Positions 26,780 through 35,419 of a stretch of 64,000 bases of DNA are shown here, one piece after another (position 1 is the stretch's first letter; the number at the start of each line of letters is the position of its first letter). Origin of the DNA: Marinobacterium mangrovicola (GTDB lineage Bacteria; Pseudomonadota; Gammaproteobacteria; Pseudomonadales; Balneatricaceae); NCBI RefSeq assembly GCF_004339595.1, contig NZ_SMFU01000008.1:827039-891038 (forward strand). Direction: 5' to 3'. The position numbers and the translations under genes were made by a program. The notes beneath the pieces are model-generated. The model was not told where the DNA came from. It made no database searches and worked only from the letters and a program-made list of their open reading frames with translations.

Positions 26780-27440
26780 GGATGCGTTCCATCGGCAGCA
26801 GAGGGGTGGTCGATGTGGGACGACGGACACCCAGGCTTTCGAGCATCTGCAGCCTGGGCTGGTTGAGCGTCAGATTGATCGCCACCACCTGTGGATTCTG
26901 TTCGTAGTAGCGTCCCCAGTAGCTGCGGCTTTTGCCGGGAAGCGAGCTCAGTCGTTCTGGCCGGGCCGCCGCCAGGGGATGCAGCACCAGACCGAGGCGG
27001 GTAAAGCTGTTGATCAAAGTGGGTGTCAGTGTCAGTACCGCCCAGTCCATACCGCGACGGCCAAAGTAGTTCGCCAGCACCAGAATCAGCTGGCGAATAG
27101 CGCCAGGCCGGTCGGTGGCCAGATTGCCAAACTCGACGATCTGGTGGCGCAAAGCGGAGTGCTGTCCGAGCTGGCGTAACCGTCGTTCTATCGGTGTGTC
27201 CAGGTAGGCTTCCAGGAACAGCTCGCTTTCGTTGGCCCACTGGAAGCCGGCCGCAGCGTGGATCTGACGACTGTCGGTTTGCGTACTGATCAAGGTAGGC
27301 AGAAAGTCGTCGATCCAGGCCGAATGAATGGCAGCAAAACGCGCGCGGATAAACGCCTGTATACGCACGCGGGAAAGGTCTTCCAGCCTGTGCAGTTGTA
27401 AGGTTAAAGCGGTTTCCTGGGCGGGTATGCGTGCCTTCAT
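26757..27440 (-). CDS. Thermostable hemolysin family protein (GNAT-like)
   Basis: Matches the thermostable-hemolysin (T_hemolysin/delta-VPH) family along its length: ELFLEAYLDTPIE, IVEFGNLA, DWAVLTLTPTLINSFTRLGL, LHPLAAA and SYWGRYYEQNPQVVA. The fold is related to acyltransferases such as AHL synthases, so an acyl-transfer role is plausible despite the family name. The start at 27440 is chosen because an AGGAGG (27447-27452, minus strand) lies 6-7 nt upstream. The alternative ATG at 27458 would place that site inside the gene. It is the first gene of the operon, with a regulator-type direct repeat 45 bp upstream. Confidence 0.9.
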   Translation of the reverse strand: MKARIPAQETALTLQLHRLEDLSRVRIQAFIRARFAAIHSAWIDDFLPTLISTQTDSRQIHAAAGFQWANESELFLEAYLDTPIERRLRQLGQHSALRHQIVEFGNLATDRPGAIRQLILVLANYFGRRGMDWAVLTLTPTLINSFTRLGLVLHPLAAARPERLSSLPGKSRSYWGRYYEQNPQVVAINLTLNQPRLQMLESLGVRRPTSTTPLLPMERIHETSLFH

Positions 27441-27484
27441 GGGCGGCCTCCTGTTCATAACTCTGCGAGTCTAGGGAGGTAAAC

Positions 27485-27501
27485 TTAAAAGAGTCTTAAA
27501 T
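27485..27501 (-). promoter_or_regulatory. CTTAAA-N5-CTTAAA direct repeat (PmrA/QseB-type site)
   Basis: Read on the plus strand, two CTTAAA hexamers are separated by 5 nt (11-bp period). They lie 45 bp upstream of the hemolysin-family start. OmpR-type regulators of the PmrA/QseB group bind this kind of repeat, and the operon encodes one. This is inferred autoregulation. The site also faces the divergent efflux operon. Confidence 0.6.
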
Positions 27502-27654
27502 GAGCAGGGTCTGAATTAATATCTGGCGGCAGGGTAGGGCGGGGCGCACGCGTGAATGATCGTGATGTTGCGGGGCAGAGTCTGGGCCAATTCGGTGTAA
27601 AGAAGTGTAAAAACACTGTTACCTTAATCGAACTAACTTACCATTGGACCCCAA

Positions 27655-29163
27655 GTGGACAGGATTTGTAGCGAGAAATCAGTGGGAAATGATGTATGTA
27701 GTCGGTTGGGATGCCGGGCCTGGCCGCAGCCGTTCCGAGACCGGTATAAAAGGATAAACAGTGCCCGAGCAATACTCGGGGCTGCGGTTGTACTCTTTAT
27801 GGCGGGTTGTGCAGCTCCGGAATCGCTGACCATCGATCAGACAACCCAGGTACCTGAACAGTGGCGAGCCGATCAGGCTGACGAGCCGCGTGAGCAGGCT
27901 AACGCCCCCGGCTGGCTGGCAGGGTTTAACGATGCCAGCCTGGAAGCCCTGGTTCAGGAGGCGATGGATAACAACCCCGGCCTGGGTGCCGCACGGGCGC
28001 GGGCCGAGCAGGCTTATCAGGCGGTGGTCATCGCTGGAGCGGATCGTTACCCCGGCGTGGGTTTGAGTTATGACCTGAGCCGGCCGGAGAGCGGTACCAC
28101 CAGCTTTTCCCTGGCGGCCGGTTTCAGCTGGGATGTGGATATCTGGGGTGAACTCAGTGCTCGCCAACGCCAGGCTCAGCTTGAGTATGCCAGCGCGGAA
28201 GCGGACCTGAAGCAGTCCCGCGAAACCCTGGCTGCGGATATAAGTCGTGCCTGGTTTCGTGTGCAGGAAACTCAGCTGCTGCTCGATCTCTTCCGCGAGC
28301 GTAGCGACAACCTGAAATCCGATCTGGCGGTGATCGAGTCCGGCTATCGCCAGGGGCTTTATGAGGCGCTGGATCTTTACCTGGCGCGCAACGACCTGAA
28401 TGCGCAGTTGGCCACCGTATCGGAACAGGCGCTGGCACTGGCCGAATCCCAGCGTGAGCTTGAGCGGCTGCTGGGGCGCTATCCGGCGGCTGCGCTTAGC
28501 TCGGAGCAGAGCCTGCCGGTGCTTGAAACCGCGGTACCGCTGGTGCTGCCCTCTGAGATGGTGGTACAGCGGCCGGATCTGCAATCAAGCTGGCTGAGTC
28601 TGTTGGCCGCCGATGAGGGTCTGGCGGCGGCCCATCGTGCCCGCTTCCCCAGTTTTTCGCTCAACGCCGATTACGGCGGTAGCAGCGATGATCTGAGTGA
28701 ACTGGTCAGCAGCGGTAATCTGGCCTGGCTGTTGGGGGCGTCCCTGACTCAGCCGCTGTTTGATGCCGGCAGACTGCGGGCGCAACAGGATCAGCAGCAG
28801 GCCCGGCGTCAGGAGCTGGAATTTAACTACTTGAGTGACCTGTATAGCGCATTCAGTGAGGTTGAAAATGCGCTGGATGCCCGTGACGCACTGGCAGAAC
28901 GCTATCGCCTTTATCTGAGTGCAGAAGAGAACGCCCTGCAGGCGGAGCAGCTGGCGTTTGAGCGTTATCAACGAGGCCTGGAGGAGTTCACCACCGTGCT
29001 GGAATCCCAGCGACGTTCCCTGGATGCGCAGACCAGCGTGATACAGCTGCGCCGCTCACTGCTGGAAAACCGCGTAGCCCTGGCGGTTGCTCTGGGCGGT
29101 AGCTTCGAAAACCTGTCCACTGAAAACCTGGCAAACGCCGAACCGGAGACGACATCCCAATGA
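27655..29163 (+). CDS. RND efflux outer-membrane lipoprotein (NodT/OprM-type)
   Basis: An outer-membrane factor. The lipobox LFMAGC is followed by a duplicated outer-membrane efflux domain with a long coiled coil, LGAARARAEQAYQAV and a second repeat ending VALAVALGG. The mature part is about 460 residues, usual for NodT-type proteins. The start is uncertain: GTG 27655 gives an unusually long 45-residue leader and no ATG precedes the lipobox in frame; GTG near 27682 or a TTG near 27713 are alternatives. The stop overlaps the next gene by ATGA, so it forms a tripartite pump with the following two genes. Confidence 0.88.
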   Translation: MDRICSEKSVGNDVCSRLGCRAWPQPFRDRYKRINSARAILGAAVVLFMAGCAAPESLTIDQTTQVPEQWRADQADEPREQANAPGWLAGFNDASLEALVQEAMDNNPGLGAARARAEQAYQAVVIAGADRYPGVGLSYDLSRPESGTTSFSLAAGFSWDVDIWGELSARQRQAQLEYASAEADLKQSRETLAADISRAWFRVQETQLLLDLFRERSDNLKSDLAVIESGYRQGLYEALDLYLARNDLNAQLATVSEQALALAESQRELERLLGRYPAAALSSEQSLPVLETAVPLVLPSEMVVQRPDLQSSWLSLLAADEGLAAAHRARFPSFSLNADYGGSSDDLSELVSSGNLAWLLGASLTQPLFDAGRLRAQQDQQQARRQELEFNYLSDLYSAFSEVENALDARDALAERYRLYLSAEENALQAEQLAFERYQRGLEEFTTVLESQRRSLDAQTSVIQLRRSLLENRVALAVALGGSFENLSTENLANAEPETTSQ

Positions 29164-30371
29164 TCAAGAAGTTATTGCCGTTGGTGGTTATCGCCGTGCT
29201 CGGCGGCATCAGTTACCTGATTTTTCACAACCCGCCCGAGGCGAACCGGATGCCGGCGCAGCGTGAGGCCGCGATCAGTGTCGAAGTGCAGGAGATCAGC
29301 CCCGCTGACTACCCGATCCAGATCGAAAGCTACGGCCGGGTACGGCCGCGTACACAGAGCGAGCTGCTGCCGCAGGTTTCCGGTGAAATAGTCTGGGTTC
29401 ATCCCGACCTGCGCGCCGGCGGTTTCTTTGAGGCGGATGAAGAGCTGCTGCGCATCGATGATCGCGACTACCGCACCGCACTGGCCGAAGCCCAGGCGAG
29501 CCTGGCCACCGCCCGCCAGACCCTCAGCGAAGAGCGCGCCCGCAGTGAACAGGCGCGGGCCGACTGGACCCGTTTAGGCAATGGTGGCGAAGTACCGGAT
29601 CTGGTGGCGCGCATGCCACAGCTCAATGCTGCAAAAGCCGCGCTGGCGTCAGCGGAAGCGGCGGTCAGTAAAGCAAGGCTGGACCTGGAACGCACCAGTA
29701 TTCGCGTGCCCTACGCCGGGCGCGTGCTGGAAAAATCGGTGGATCTTGGCCAGGTGGTCTCCAGCGGCACAGCGCTGGCCACCGTGTATGCGGTGGACTA
29801 TATCGAGGTGCGCCTGCCGATCCAGAGTCGTGACCTGGCTTATATCGACCTGCCGGAGCGCTACCGTTATCAAGATGAGGTCAGCACGCCGCAGCCGGAT
29901 GTGACCTTTATCTCCGATCTGGTTGGCTATGAAGAGTGGCAGGGCAAGGTGGTGCAGACCGAGGGCGCCATCGATGAAGCCAGCCGCCAGCTCTACGTGC
30001 TGGGGCAGATCGATGATCCCTATGGTGCCAAGGCCGAGGGCCGGGTGCCGCTGAAGATCGGCCAGTATGTTCGAGCGCGCATCAAAGGTCGCACGCTCTC
30101 TGATGCGATAGTGATTCCCAACCGGGTGATCTACCAGGGGAGTTATGTCTACCTGGTTGAGAACGGTACCGTGCAGCGTCGCGAGATCCGTATTGGCTGG
30201 CAGGATGAAGAGCAGGCACTGATCAGTGCAGGCCTTGCGGCCGGCGACCGCCTGGTGATGACAACCCTGGGGCAGGTGGTGTCCGGCACGCCGGTGCGTG
30301 TGCGGGAAGCAGCTGTGGTCAGCTCCCAGGAGCAGGGGGCGGAGCCTGCGCGAACGGGAGGTGACTCATGA
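29160..30371 (+). CDS. RND efflux periplasmic adaptor (membrane fusion protein)
   Basis: A 403-residue adaptor. The N-terminal segment KLLPLVVIAVLGGISYLIF is a signal or anchor. It is followed by the first lipoyl half (LLPQVSGEIVWVHPDL), a helical hairpin (about residues 95-165), the second half (IRVPYAGRVLEKSVDLGQ), a beta-barrel and a membrane-proximal domain. It links the pump to the outer-membrane lipoprotein. It starts within the stop of the upstream gene and ends within the start of the pump gene (both ATGA). Confidence 0.94.
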   Translation: MIKKLLPLVVIAVLGGISYLIFHNPPEANRMPAQREAAISVEVQEISPADYPIQIESYGRVRPRTQSELLPQVSGEIVWVHPDLRAGGFFEADEELLRIDDRDYRTALAEAQASLATARQTLSEERARSEQARADWTRLGNGGEVPDLVARMPQLNAAKAALASAEAAVSKARLDLERTSIRVPYAGRVLEKSVDLGQVVSSGTALATVYAVDYIEVRLPIQSRDLAYIDLPERYRYQDEVSTPQPDVTFISDLVGYEEWQGKVVQTEGAIDEASRQLYVLGQIDDPYGAKAEGRVPLKIGQYVRARIKGRTLSDAIVIPNRVIYQGSYVYLVENGTVQRREIRIGWQDEEQALISAGLAAGDRLVMTTLGQVVSGTPVRVREAAVVSSQEQGAEPARTGGDS

Positions 30372-33300
30372 TCGCCTGGTTTGCGCGCAACCATGTAGCC
30401 GCCAACCTGCTGATGCTGACCATCGTGTTTGCAGGGTTAATGTCGCTGAATTTCCGTATCCCGCTGGAGATCTTCCCCAGTTTTGAAGCGGATACTATCA
30501 GTGTCCAGGTCACCCTGCGTGGTGCCAGCCCGGAAGATGCGGAGACCGGCCTAGCCACCCGTATTGAGGATGCAGTGGCAGACCTTGAAGGGATCGAAGA
30601 GCTGAGCAGCCGCTCCGTGGAGGGCGGTACCACGGTGAATATCGAGGTGGAGGATGGCTACGACCCTCGCGATCTGCTGGCCGATGTAAAATCCCGTGTT
30701 GATGCGATCAGCGCTTTCCCCGTGGATGCGGAGAAGCCGGTGGTGTCACTGGCGACCTGGACGCGCGAGGTAATTACCGTAGCGCTCTCCGGCGATCTAA
30801 GCGAAAAGGAGTTGCGCAGCTACGCCGAAGATGTGCGTGACGACCTGCTGCGGCTGCCCGGTGTCACCCAGCTGGAGCCGGTGGGCGTGCGCGCCTATGA
30901 GATCGGCATCGAGATATCCAAGGACCGGTTGCGTGAATACGGCCTGACCCTGGAAGAGATCGCCAGCCGGGTGGGCAACAGCTCGCTGGATCTATCCGCC
31001 GGTAACGTTAATGCCGCCGGCGGCGATATCCTGATCCGTGCCAAGGGGCAGGCGTATCACCGCGATGAATTTGAAAATATCGTCATCAAAACCAATCCGG
31101 ATGGCAGCACCCTGCGTCTTGGCGATGTGGCCCGGGTCAGCGATGGTTTTGAAGAGAGTGATCTGCGCAGTCGCTTCAACGGCCAACTGGCGGTGATGCT
31201 GGAGGTGTACCGCGTTGGTAACCAGAGTGCCATCGATGTGGCCAACAAGGTGAAAGACTACGTGGACTCCCACCAGGGCAACCTGCCTCAGGGGCTGACC
31301 ATGAGCTATTGGGATGATGATTCCCAGATCGTTAAATCGCGTCTTAACCTGCTGATCAGCAACGCGGTGCAGGGCGGCATCCTGGTGCTGTTGATGCTCA
31401 CCCTGTTCCTGCGACCCTCCATCGCTCTCTGGGTGTTTATCGGCATCCCGGTCAGCTTTATGGGCGCGTTTCTGTTGATGCCGGTGTTCGGTATCTCGCT
31501 CAATGTCATGTCGCTGTTCGGCTTTATTCTGGTGCTGGGTATCGTCGTCGATGATGCGATCGTCACGGGGGAGAACGTTTATACCCATATGCGATCGGCG
31601 GAAACCGGGCTTCAGGCGGCGATTCGCGGCACCCAGGAGGTGTCGGTGCCGGTGACCTTCGGTGTGCTCACCACGGTGGTGGCGTTTCTGCCTATCGCCT
31701 TTATCGAGGGGCACCGCGGCGCGATTTTCGCCCAGATCACCTACGTGGTGATTCCGGTACTGCTGTTCTCGCTGATCGAATCCAAGTTCGTGCTGCCTTC
31801 TCACCTCAAGCATATCCGTCTGCGCAAAGAGGAGGCGAGTGGTCGCTTCTCCAGAATGCAGGCGCGCTTCGCCGATGGTTTTGAACGCGCGATTCTGCGC
31901 TATTACCAGCCGATGCTGGGTATGGCGCTGCGCCATCGACTGACCACCCTGGCGATCTTCAGCGGTACCTTCATTCTGATCCTGTCGCTGGTGTTCAGTG
32001 GCTGGACTCAGTTCGTGTTCTTCCCGCGTATCCAGAGCGATACCGCCCGGGCACGGCTGACCATGCCTGCGGGAACGCCCTTTGAAGTGACCGATCGGGC
32101 AGTGGTGCTGATGGTGGACGCGGCGAGAAAGCTGCAGGAGCGCTACCGTGATCCGGATACCGGCGACAGCGTGGTGGAGAACATCTTCTCCGCCACTGGT
32201 CACGGCGGCAGCCCGGAAAGTGGCCGTGTCGACTTCGAGCTGACCCCGTCTGAACGGCGCGATCCTTCCCTGAGTACGGCGAGGCTGGTGCGGGAGTGGC
32301 GCGAGATGGTCGGCGAGATCCCTGGCGCGGAAACCCTGACCTACCGTGCCGAGATCGGTCGCGGTGGTGATCCGGTGGATATCCAGCTCAGCTCCAATAA
32401 CGTCGACGATCTGGCCGCCATGGCGGCGCTGATTCGTGAACGGCTGGAAACCTACCCGACCCTGTTCGATATCTCCGATAACCTGTCCGACGGCAAGGAG
32501 GAGCTCAAGGTTGAGCTCAAGCCCCAGGCCTATGCGCTGGGTCTGACCCGCAGCGATGTGATCCGCCAGGTGCGGGAGAACTTCTTCGGTATCGAGGTGC
32601 AGCGGATCCAGCGCGGCCGCGACGAGGTCCGCGTTATGGTGCGCCTGCCGGATACCGAGCGTGAGGCGATCAGCAACCTGCGCCGGGTGGAGATCGCCAC
32701 CGACAGCGGCCTGGTGCCGCTCGATGAAGTGGCCGAACTGGTGCCGGATCGCGGCGCGGCAACCATCTACCGTATCGATCAGCAGCGCACGGTCAGCGTA
32801 CTGGCGGACCTGGACAAGGACAGCACCAACACCACGGTGCTCTACCGCGATCTGGCGACCTTCCTCGATGACCTGATGCTGCAATACCCGGGGGCCAGCT
32901 ACACCATGGAAGGTGAGGCGCGGGAGCAGGAGGAATCCTTCTCATCCCTGCTGGTGGGCCTTGGTTTTGTGCTGTTTGCGATCTACAGCCTGCTGGCGAT
33001 CCCGTTCCGCTCCTATCTGCAGCCGCTGATCGTCATGTCGATCATCCCGTTCGGCGCTATCGGCGCGGTGGTCGGCCACTGGATCATGGGTATAGACCTC
33101 ACCATTATGAGCATGCTCGGGCTGCTGGCCCTGATCGGCGTGGTGGTGAACGACAGCCTGGTACTGGTGGAATTTACCAACCGCCGCCGGGCGGAACTGA
33201 GCGAAAAACTGGGCCAGAAAGCCGCCGTCTTTGAAGCGGTACTGACCGCCGGCGCTTCCCGCTTCCGTCCGGTTATTCTCACCTCGGTCACCACTTTCTT

Positions 33301-33532
33301 CGGACTGCTGCCGCTGCTGTTCGAAAAAGCGGTACAGGCCCAGTTCCTGATTCCAATGGCGGTTTCCCTGGGCTTCGGCATCCTCTTCGCCACTCTGATC
33401 ACGCTGATCATGGTGCCGGTGAACATCATGCTGCTGGAAGACCTGAAAGGGCTGCTGCGCGGCAAATCAGCAGACTCGCAAGAGGGCGATGAACCGCCGC
33501 AAAACGGCCGCCTGGAATCCAGCCACAGCTAG
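30368..33532 (+). CDS. RND efflux transporter permease (AcrB/HAE-type)
   Basis: A 1,054-residue inner-membrane pump of usual RND length with 12 membrane segments in two halves. The proton-relay pair is visible in TM4 (LGIVVDDAIVTGEN). The N-terminus AWFARNHVAANLLMLTIV and motif LIGVVVNDSLVLVEFTNR in the second half are typical. It resembles the branch whose adaptor starts with a short anchor (multidrug or lipid-like substrates); the substrate is not predictable here. It ends the three-gene operon, followed by a good terminator. Confidence 0.94.
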   Translation: MIAWFARNHVAANLLMLTIVFAGLMSLNFRIPLEIFPSFEADTISVQVTLRGASPEDAETGLATRIEDAVADLEGIEELSSRSVEGGTTVNIEVEDGYDPRDLLADVKSRVDAISAFPVDAEKPVVSLATWTREVITVALSGDLSEKELRSYAEDVRDDLLRLPGVTQLEPVGVRAYEIGIEISKDRLREYGLTLEEIASRVGNSSLDLSAGNVNAAGGDILIRAKGQAYHRDEFENIVIKTNPDGSTLRLGDVARVSDGFEESDLRSRFNGQLAVMLEVYRVGNQSAIDVANKVKDYVDSHQGNLPQGLTMSYWDDDSQIVKSRLNLLISNAVQGGILVLLMLTLFLRPSIALWVFIGIPVSFMGAFLLMPVFGISLNVMSLFGFILVLGIVVDDAIVTGENVYTHMRSAETGLQAAIRGTQEVSVPVTFGVLTTVVAFLPIAFIEGHRGAIFAQITYVVIPVLLFSLIESKFVLPSHLKHIRLRKEEASGRFSRMQARFADGFERAILRYYQPMLGMALRHRLTTLAIFSGTFILILSLVFSGWTQFVFFPRIQSDTARARLTMPAGTPFEVTDRAVVLMVDAARKLQERYRDPDTGDSVVENIFSATGHGGSPESGRVDFELTPSERRDPSLSTARLVREWREMVGEIPGAETLTYRAEIGRGGDPVDIQLSSNNVDDLAAMAALIRERLETYPTLFDISDNLSDGKEELKVELKPQAYALGLTRSDVIRQVRENFFGIEVQRIQRGRDEVRVMVRLPDTEREAISNLRRVEIATDSGLVPLDEVAELVPDRGAATIYRIDQQRTVSVLADLDKDSTNTTVLYRDLATFLDDLMLQYPGASYTMEGEAREQEESFSSLLVGLGFVLFAIYSLLAIPFRSYLQPLIVMSIIPFGAIGAVVGHWIMGIDLTIMSMLGLLALIGVVVNDSLVLVEFTNRRRAELSEKLGQKAAVFEAVLTAGASRFRPVILTSVTTFFGLLPLLFEKAVQAQFLIPMAVSLGFGILFATLITLIMVPVNIMLLEDLKGLLRGKSADSQEGDEPPQNGRLESSHS

Positions 33533-33546
33533 GCGGGTTCAGGTAG

Positions 33547-33596
33547 AAAAAGCCGATTTGATCCTCCGTGCCAGAGGGGATTGAATCGGCTTTTTT
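33547..33596 (+). terminator. Rho-independent terminator after the RND operon
   Basis: AAAAAGCCGATT pairs with AATCGGCTTTTTT, with a partly paired inner loop (CCTC/GAGG), and ends in six T. It lies 15 bp after the pump stop codon. Confidence 0.85.
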
Positions 33597-33710
33597 ATGC
33601 GTTGGCCTTCGAAGTGTGCTGTTAGGCGGTGGTAATAATGCCTGTCTGGTTTCTGCCCAAAATCCAACAGGGCTCGATTCCCAACGACTCTACTGAGTAC
33701 GTTCTTAGAT

Positions 33711-33925
33711 CCCCTTCGGCGCAGCCGAGCATCGCAGTCTGAAAGAGAAGTTAGGGAAGGGCTGTTTGAGGCGAAGCCGAGTTTCCCTTCCCGCTCTTTC
33801 AGGCGAGAAGCGCAGGGAAGTCGGCGTAGCCGACCCAGTCGTTGGGGCGGTTTGGGATTATCAAGGGCCTTGTCCGCACAAGGCCCTTGATACGCCAGCA
33901 GGCGGAACCTGCGTTCAAAAAGTGC
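33711..33925 (+). repeat. Structured intergenic repeat, copy 1
   Basis: About 215 bp, shared with 35155-35371 in the same orientation. It folds as consecutive hairpins: an outer stem CTGAAAGAG (33739) / CTCTTTCAG (33794-33802), GTCGGC-GTA-GCCGAC (33820-33834), and a 12-bp stem at 33861-33890 (TCAAGGGCCTTG / CAAGGCCCTTGA). The ends match too (ccccttnngcgcagccgagcat-like at left, aaaaagtgc at right). Confidence 0.88.
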
Positions 33926-34090
33926 TGATGAATTTGAGGATATCCACTTTGTTCATAAATCACACAAAAGTGTCTTCCTCGAGATAAGACCGCACAGGCT
34001 GCCTCCTGCCCCACTGGAACTCAAACCCCGTCCCATATTCTGCAACCCCCCGTTCCGACCTCAGACAGATTCAACCCTCTTCGAAAGTGA

Positions 34091-34109
34091 GATAATGAGA
34101 ATCGTTATT
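34091..34109 (+). promoter_or_regulatory. Fur box upstream of the siderophore-binding protein gene
   Basis: GATAATGAGAATCGTTATT matches 16 of 19 positions of the classical Fur box. It lies 57 bp before the start codon, implying iron-repressed expression. Confidence 0.85.
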
Positions 34110-34165
34110 AAAACGAAAAGCGTTCGGCAAGACGCTGAACCGGATCTTATTCGATGGAGAACGTA

Positions 34166-35029
34166 ATGCGCGTAGGCAAAATTCTCGCTGCCGGTGCCCT
34201 GGTACTGGCAGGTAATGCGGGGCTGGCTCAAGCGGCTGGGCAGCGGGTCATATCTTTCGATCACGGCAGCCTGGATACCCTGGACGCCCTCGGCCTGGGC
34301 GATCAGGTCGTAGGCCTGCCGAAACAGGCGCTGCCGGCCTACCTGGAGCATTACAACACCGATAAGTACGTCGATGCCGGTGGTCTCAAAACGCCTGATA
34401 TCGAAGCGATTAAAGGTAGTGCACCTACGCTGATTCTGGTTACCGGACGTCAGGGCGAAGCGATCAAAACCCTGGAAGAGGTGGGTATCGTTCACAACAC
34501 CACGCTGCCGGAAGGGGAATACTGGTCGGCGGTCTCCAGCAATGTTATGGCGCTGGCCGACTACTTTGATGCCGCCGACAGCGGCGAGCAGGCGCTGAAC
34601 GAGCTAAAAGCCTATATCGATGATCGCAAGGCTACGCTGGATCAGTCAGAGACCCTGCTGGTCGTGACACACAACGACGGTAACTTCGGCCTACGGACCG
34701 AGCCGGTGGTTTACGATCTGCTTGGCTTCTCCGTGCCCCAGCTGCCGGATGACGTTGAATCTCACACCCGTGGCACCCGCGTATTCACGCCGCTGACCCT
34801 GGATAACATTCTTGCCATCGATCCGGATCAGCTGCTGATCGTCGACCGCAGCCAGGCGATTGGCCAGACCGACAAGGCCCTGGATCTGGATAAACTACGC
34901 AGCGATCTGAATGCTGCCGGTGGTGATTCCATCGCTATCAACTACCTGACACCGAAACTCTGGTACCTGTCCGGTGGTGGTCTTGAGAGCGTTCGTCTGC
35001 AGGTGGATGAAGTCGCTAGCGGACTTTGA
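34166..35029 (+). CDS. Siderophore ABC transporter substrate-binding protein (FatB/CeuA-like)
   Basis: A 287-residue periplasmic binding protein with a signal peptide (KILAAGALVLAGNAGLAQA). Fold features are RVISFDHGSLDTLDALGLGDQVVGLPK near the N-terminus and LKTPDIEAIKGSAPTLILVTGRQ, as in FatB/CeuA-type iron-siderophore binders. The ATG at 34166 is preferred over 34154 because GGAGAA lies 5 nt before it. It stands alone between two repeat copies, and its permease and ATPase partners are not adjacent. It may share the importer encoded at 35420-38356 or one elsewhere. Fur-controlled by the box at 34091. Confidence 0.9.
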   Translation: MRVGKILAAGALVLAGNAGLAQAAGQRVISFDHGSLDTLDALGLGDQVVGLPKQALPAYLEHYNTDKYVDAGGLKTPDIEAIKGSAPTLILVTGRQGEAIKTLEEVGIVHNTTLPEGEYWSAVSSNVMALADYFDAADSGEQALNELKAYIDDRKATLDQSETLLVVTHNDGNFGLRTEPVVYDLLGFSVPQLPDDVESHTRGTRVFTPLTLDNILAIDPDQLLIVDRSQAIGQTDKALDLDKLRSDLNAAGGDSIAINYLTPKLWYLSGGGLESVRLQVDEVASGL

Positions 35030-35048
35030 TGCGAACGACCAGGTGACA

Positions 35049-35082
35049 CGAAAAAGGCCAGCATTTCTGCTGGCCTTTTTCG
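35049..35082 (+). terminator. Rho-independent terminator
   Basis: The stem AAAAAGGCCAGCA / TGCTGGCCTTTTT with a short TTTC-type loop lies 20 bp after the binding-protein stop. Confidence 0.88.
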
Positions 35083-35154
35083 TATGTTTTATCCAGTCCT
35101 GAATAAGGCTTATTGCTGGGAGAATAGACTAAGTTTCTGAGCGCAGATTCTGTT

Positions 35155-35371
35155 CCCCTTTGACGCAGCCGAGCATCGCAGGCTGAAAGAGAAACAAGGG
35201 AAAGGCTGTTTGAACCGCGAAGCGGTGAGTTTCCTTTCCCGCTCTTTCAGACGAGAAGCGCAGGGGAGTCGGCGTAGCCGACCAAGTCTTAGGGGCGGTT
35301 TGGGATTATCAAGGGCCTTTCCGCTAAGGCCCTTGATTCGCCAGCAGGCGAAACCTGCATCCAAAAAGTGC
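35155..35371 (+). repeat. Structured intergenic repeat, copy 2
   Basis: A second copy of the element at 33711-33925. Stems are kept by paired changes: AGGGAAAGG/CCTTTCCC here versus AGGGAAGGG/CCCTTCCC in copy 1, and inner hairpin CCGC-GAA-GCGG versus GGC-GAA-GCC. The long stem at 35309-35336 is 11 bp. It fills most of the gap between the terminator at 35082 and the ABC ATPase gene (35420), where no gene is seen. Confidence 0.88.
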
Positions 35372-35419
35372 GCGAATATCGATGAGCAGAAGGGGGAGTC
35401 GGGAAGTTGACTACTAAGC

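Larger units (their letters stand above)
33597..34165. other. Intergenic region with structured repeat copy 1 and Fur box
   Basis: About 570 bp without a convincing gene. It holds repeat copy 1 (33711-33925), then an AT-richer stretch and a Fur box at 34091 leading to the siderophore-binding protein gene. Short frames here overlap the hairpins and are not credible. Confidence 0.7.

Noticed and set aside
27595..27615. TGTAAA-N4-TGTAAA repeat upstream of the RND operon as a second regulator site
   Set aside because: The 10-bp period and sequence do not fit the CTTAA-type site at 27485; too short to support by itself.
30992..32884. 630-codon minus-strand frame inside the RND pump gene
   Set aside because: Shadow of a strongly conserved pump gene; rich in His/Gln/Arg with no recognisable domain.
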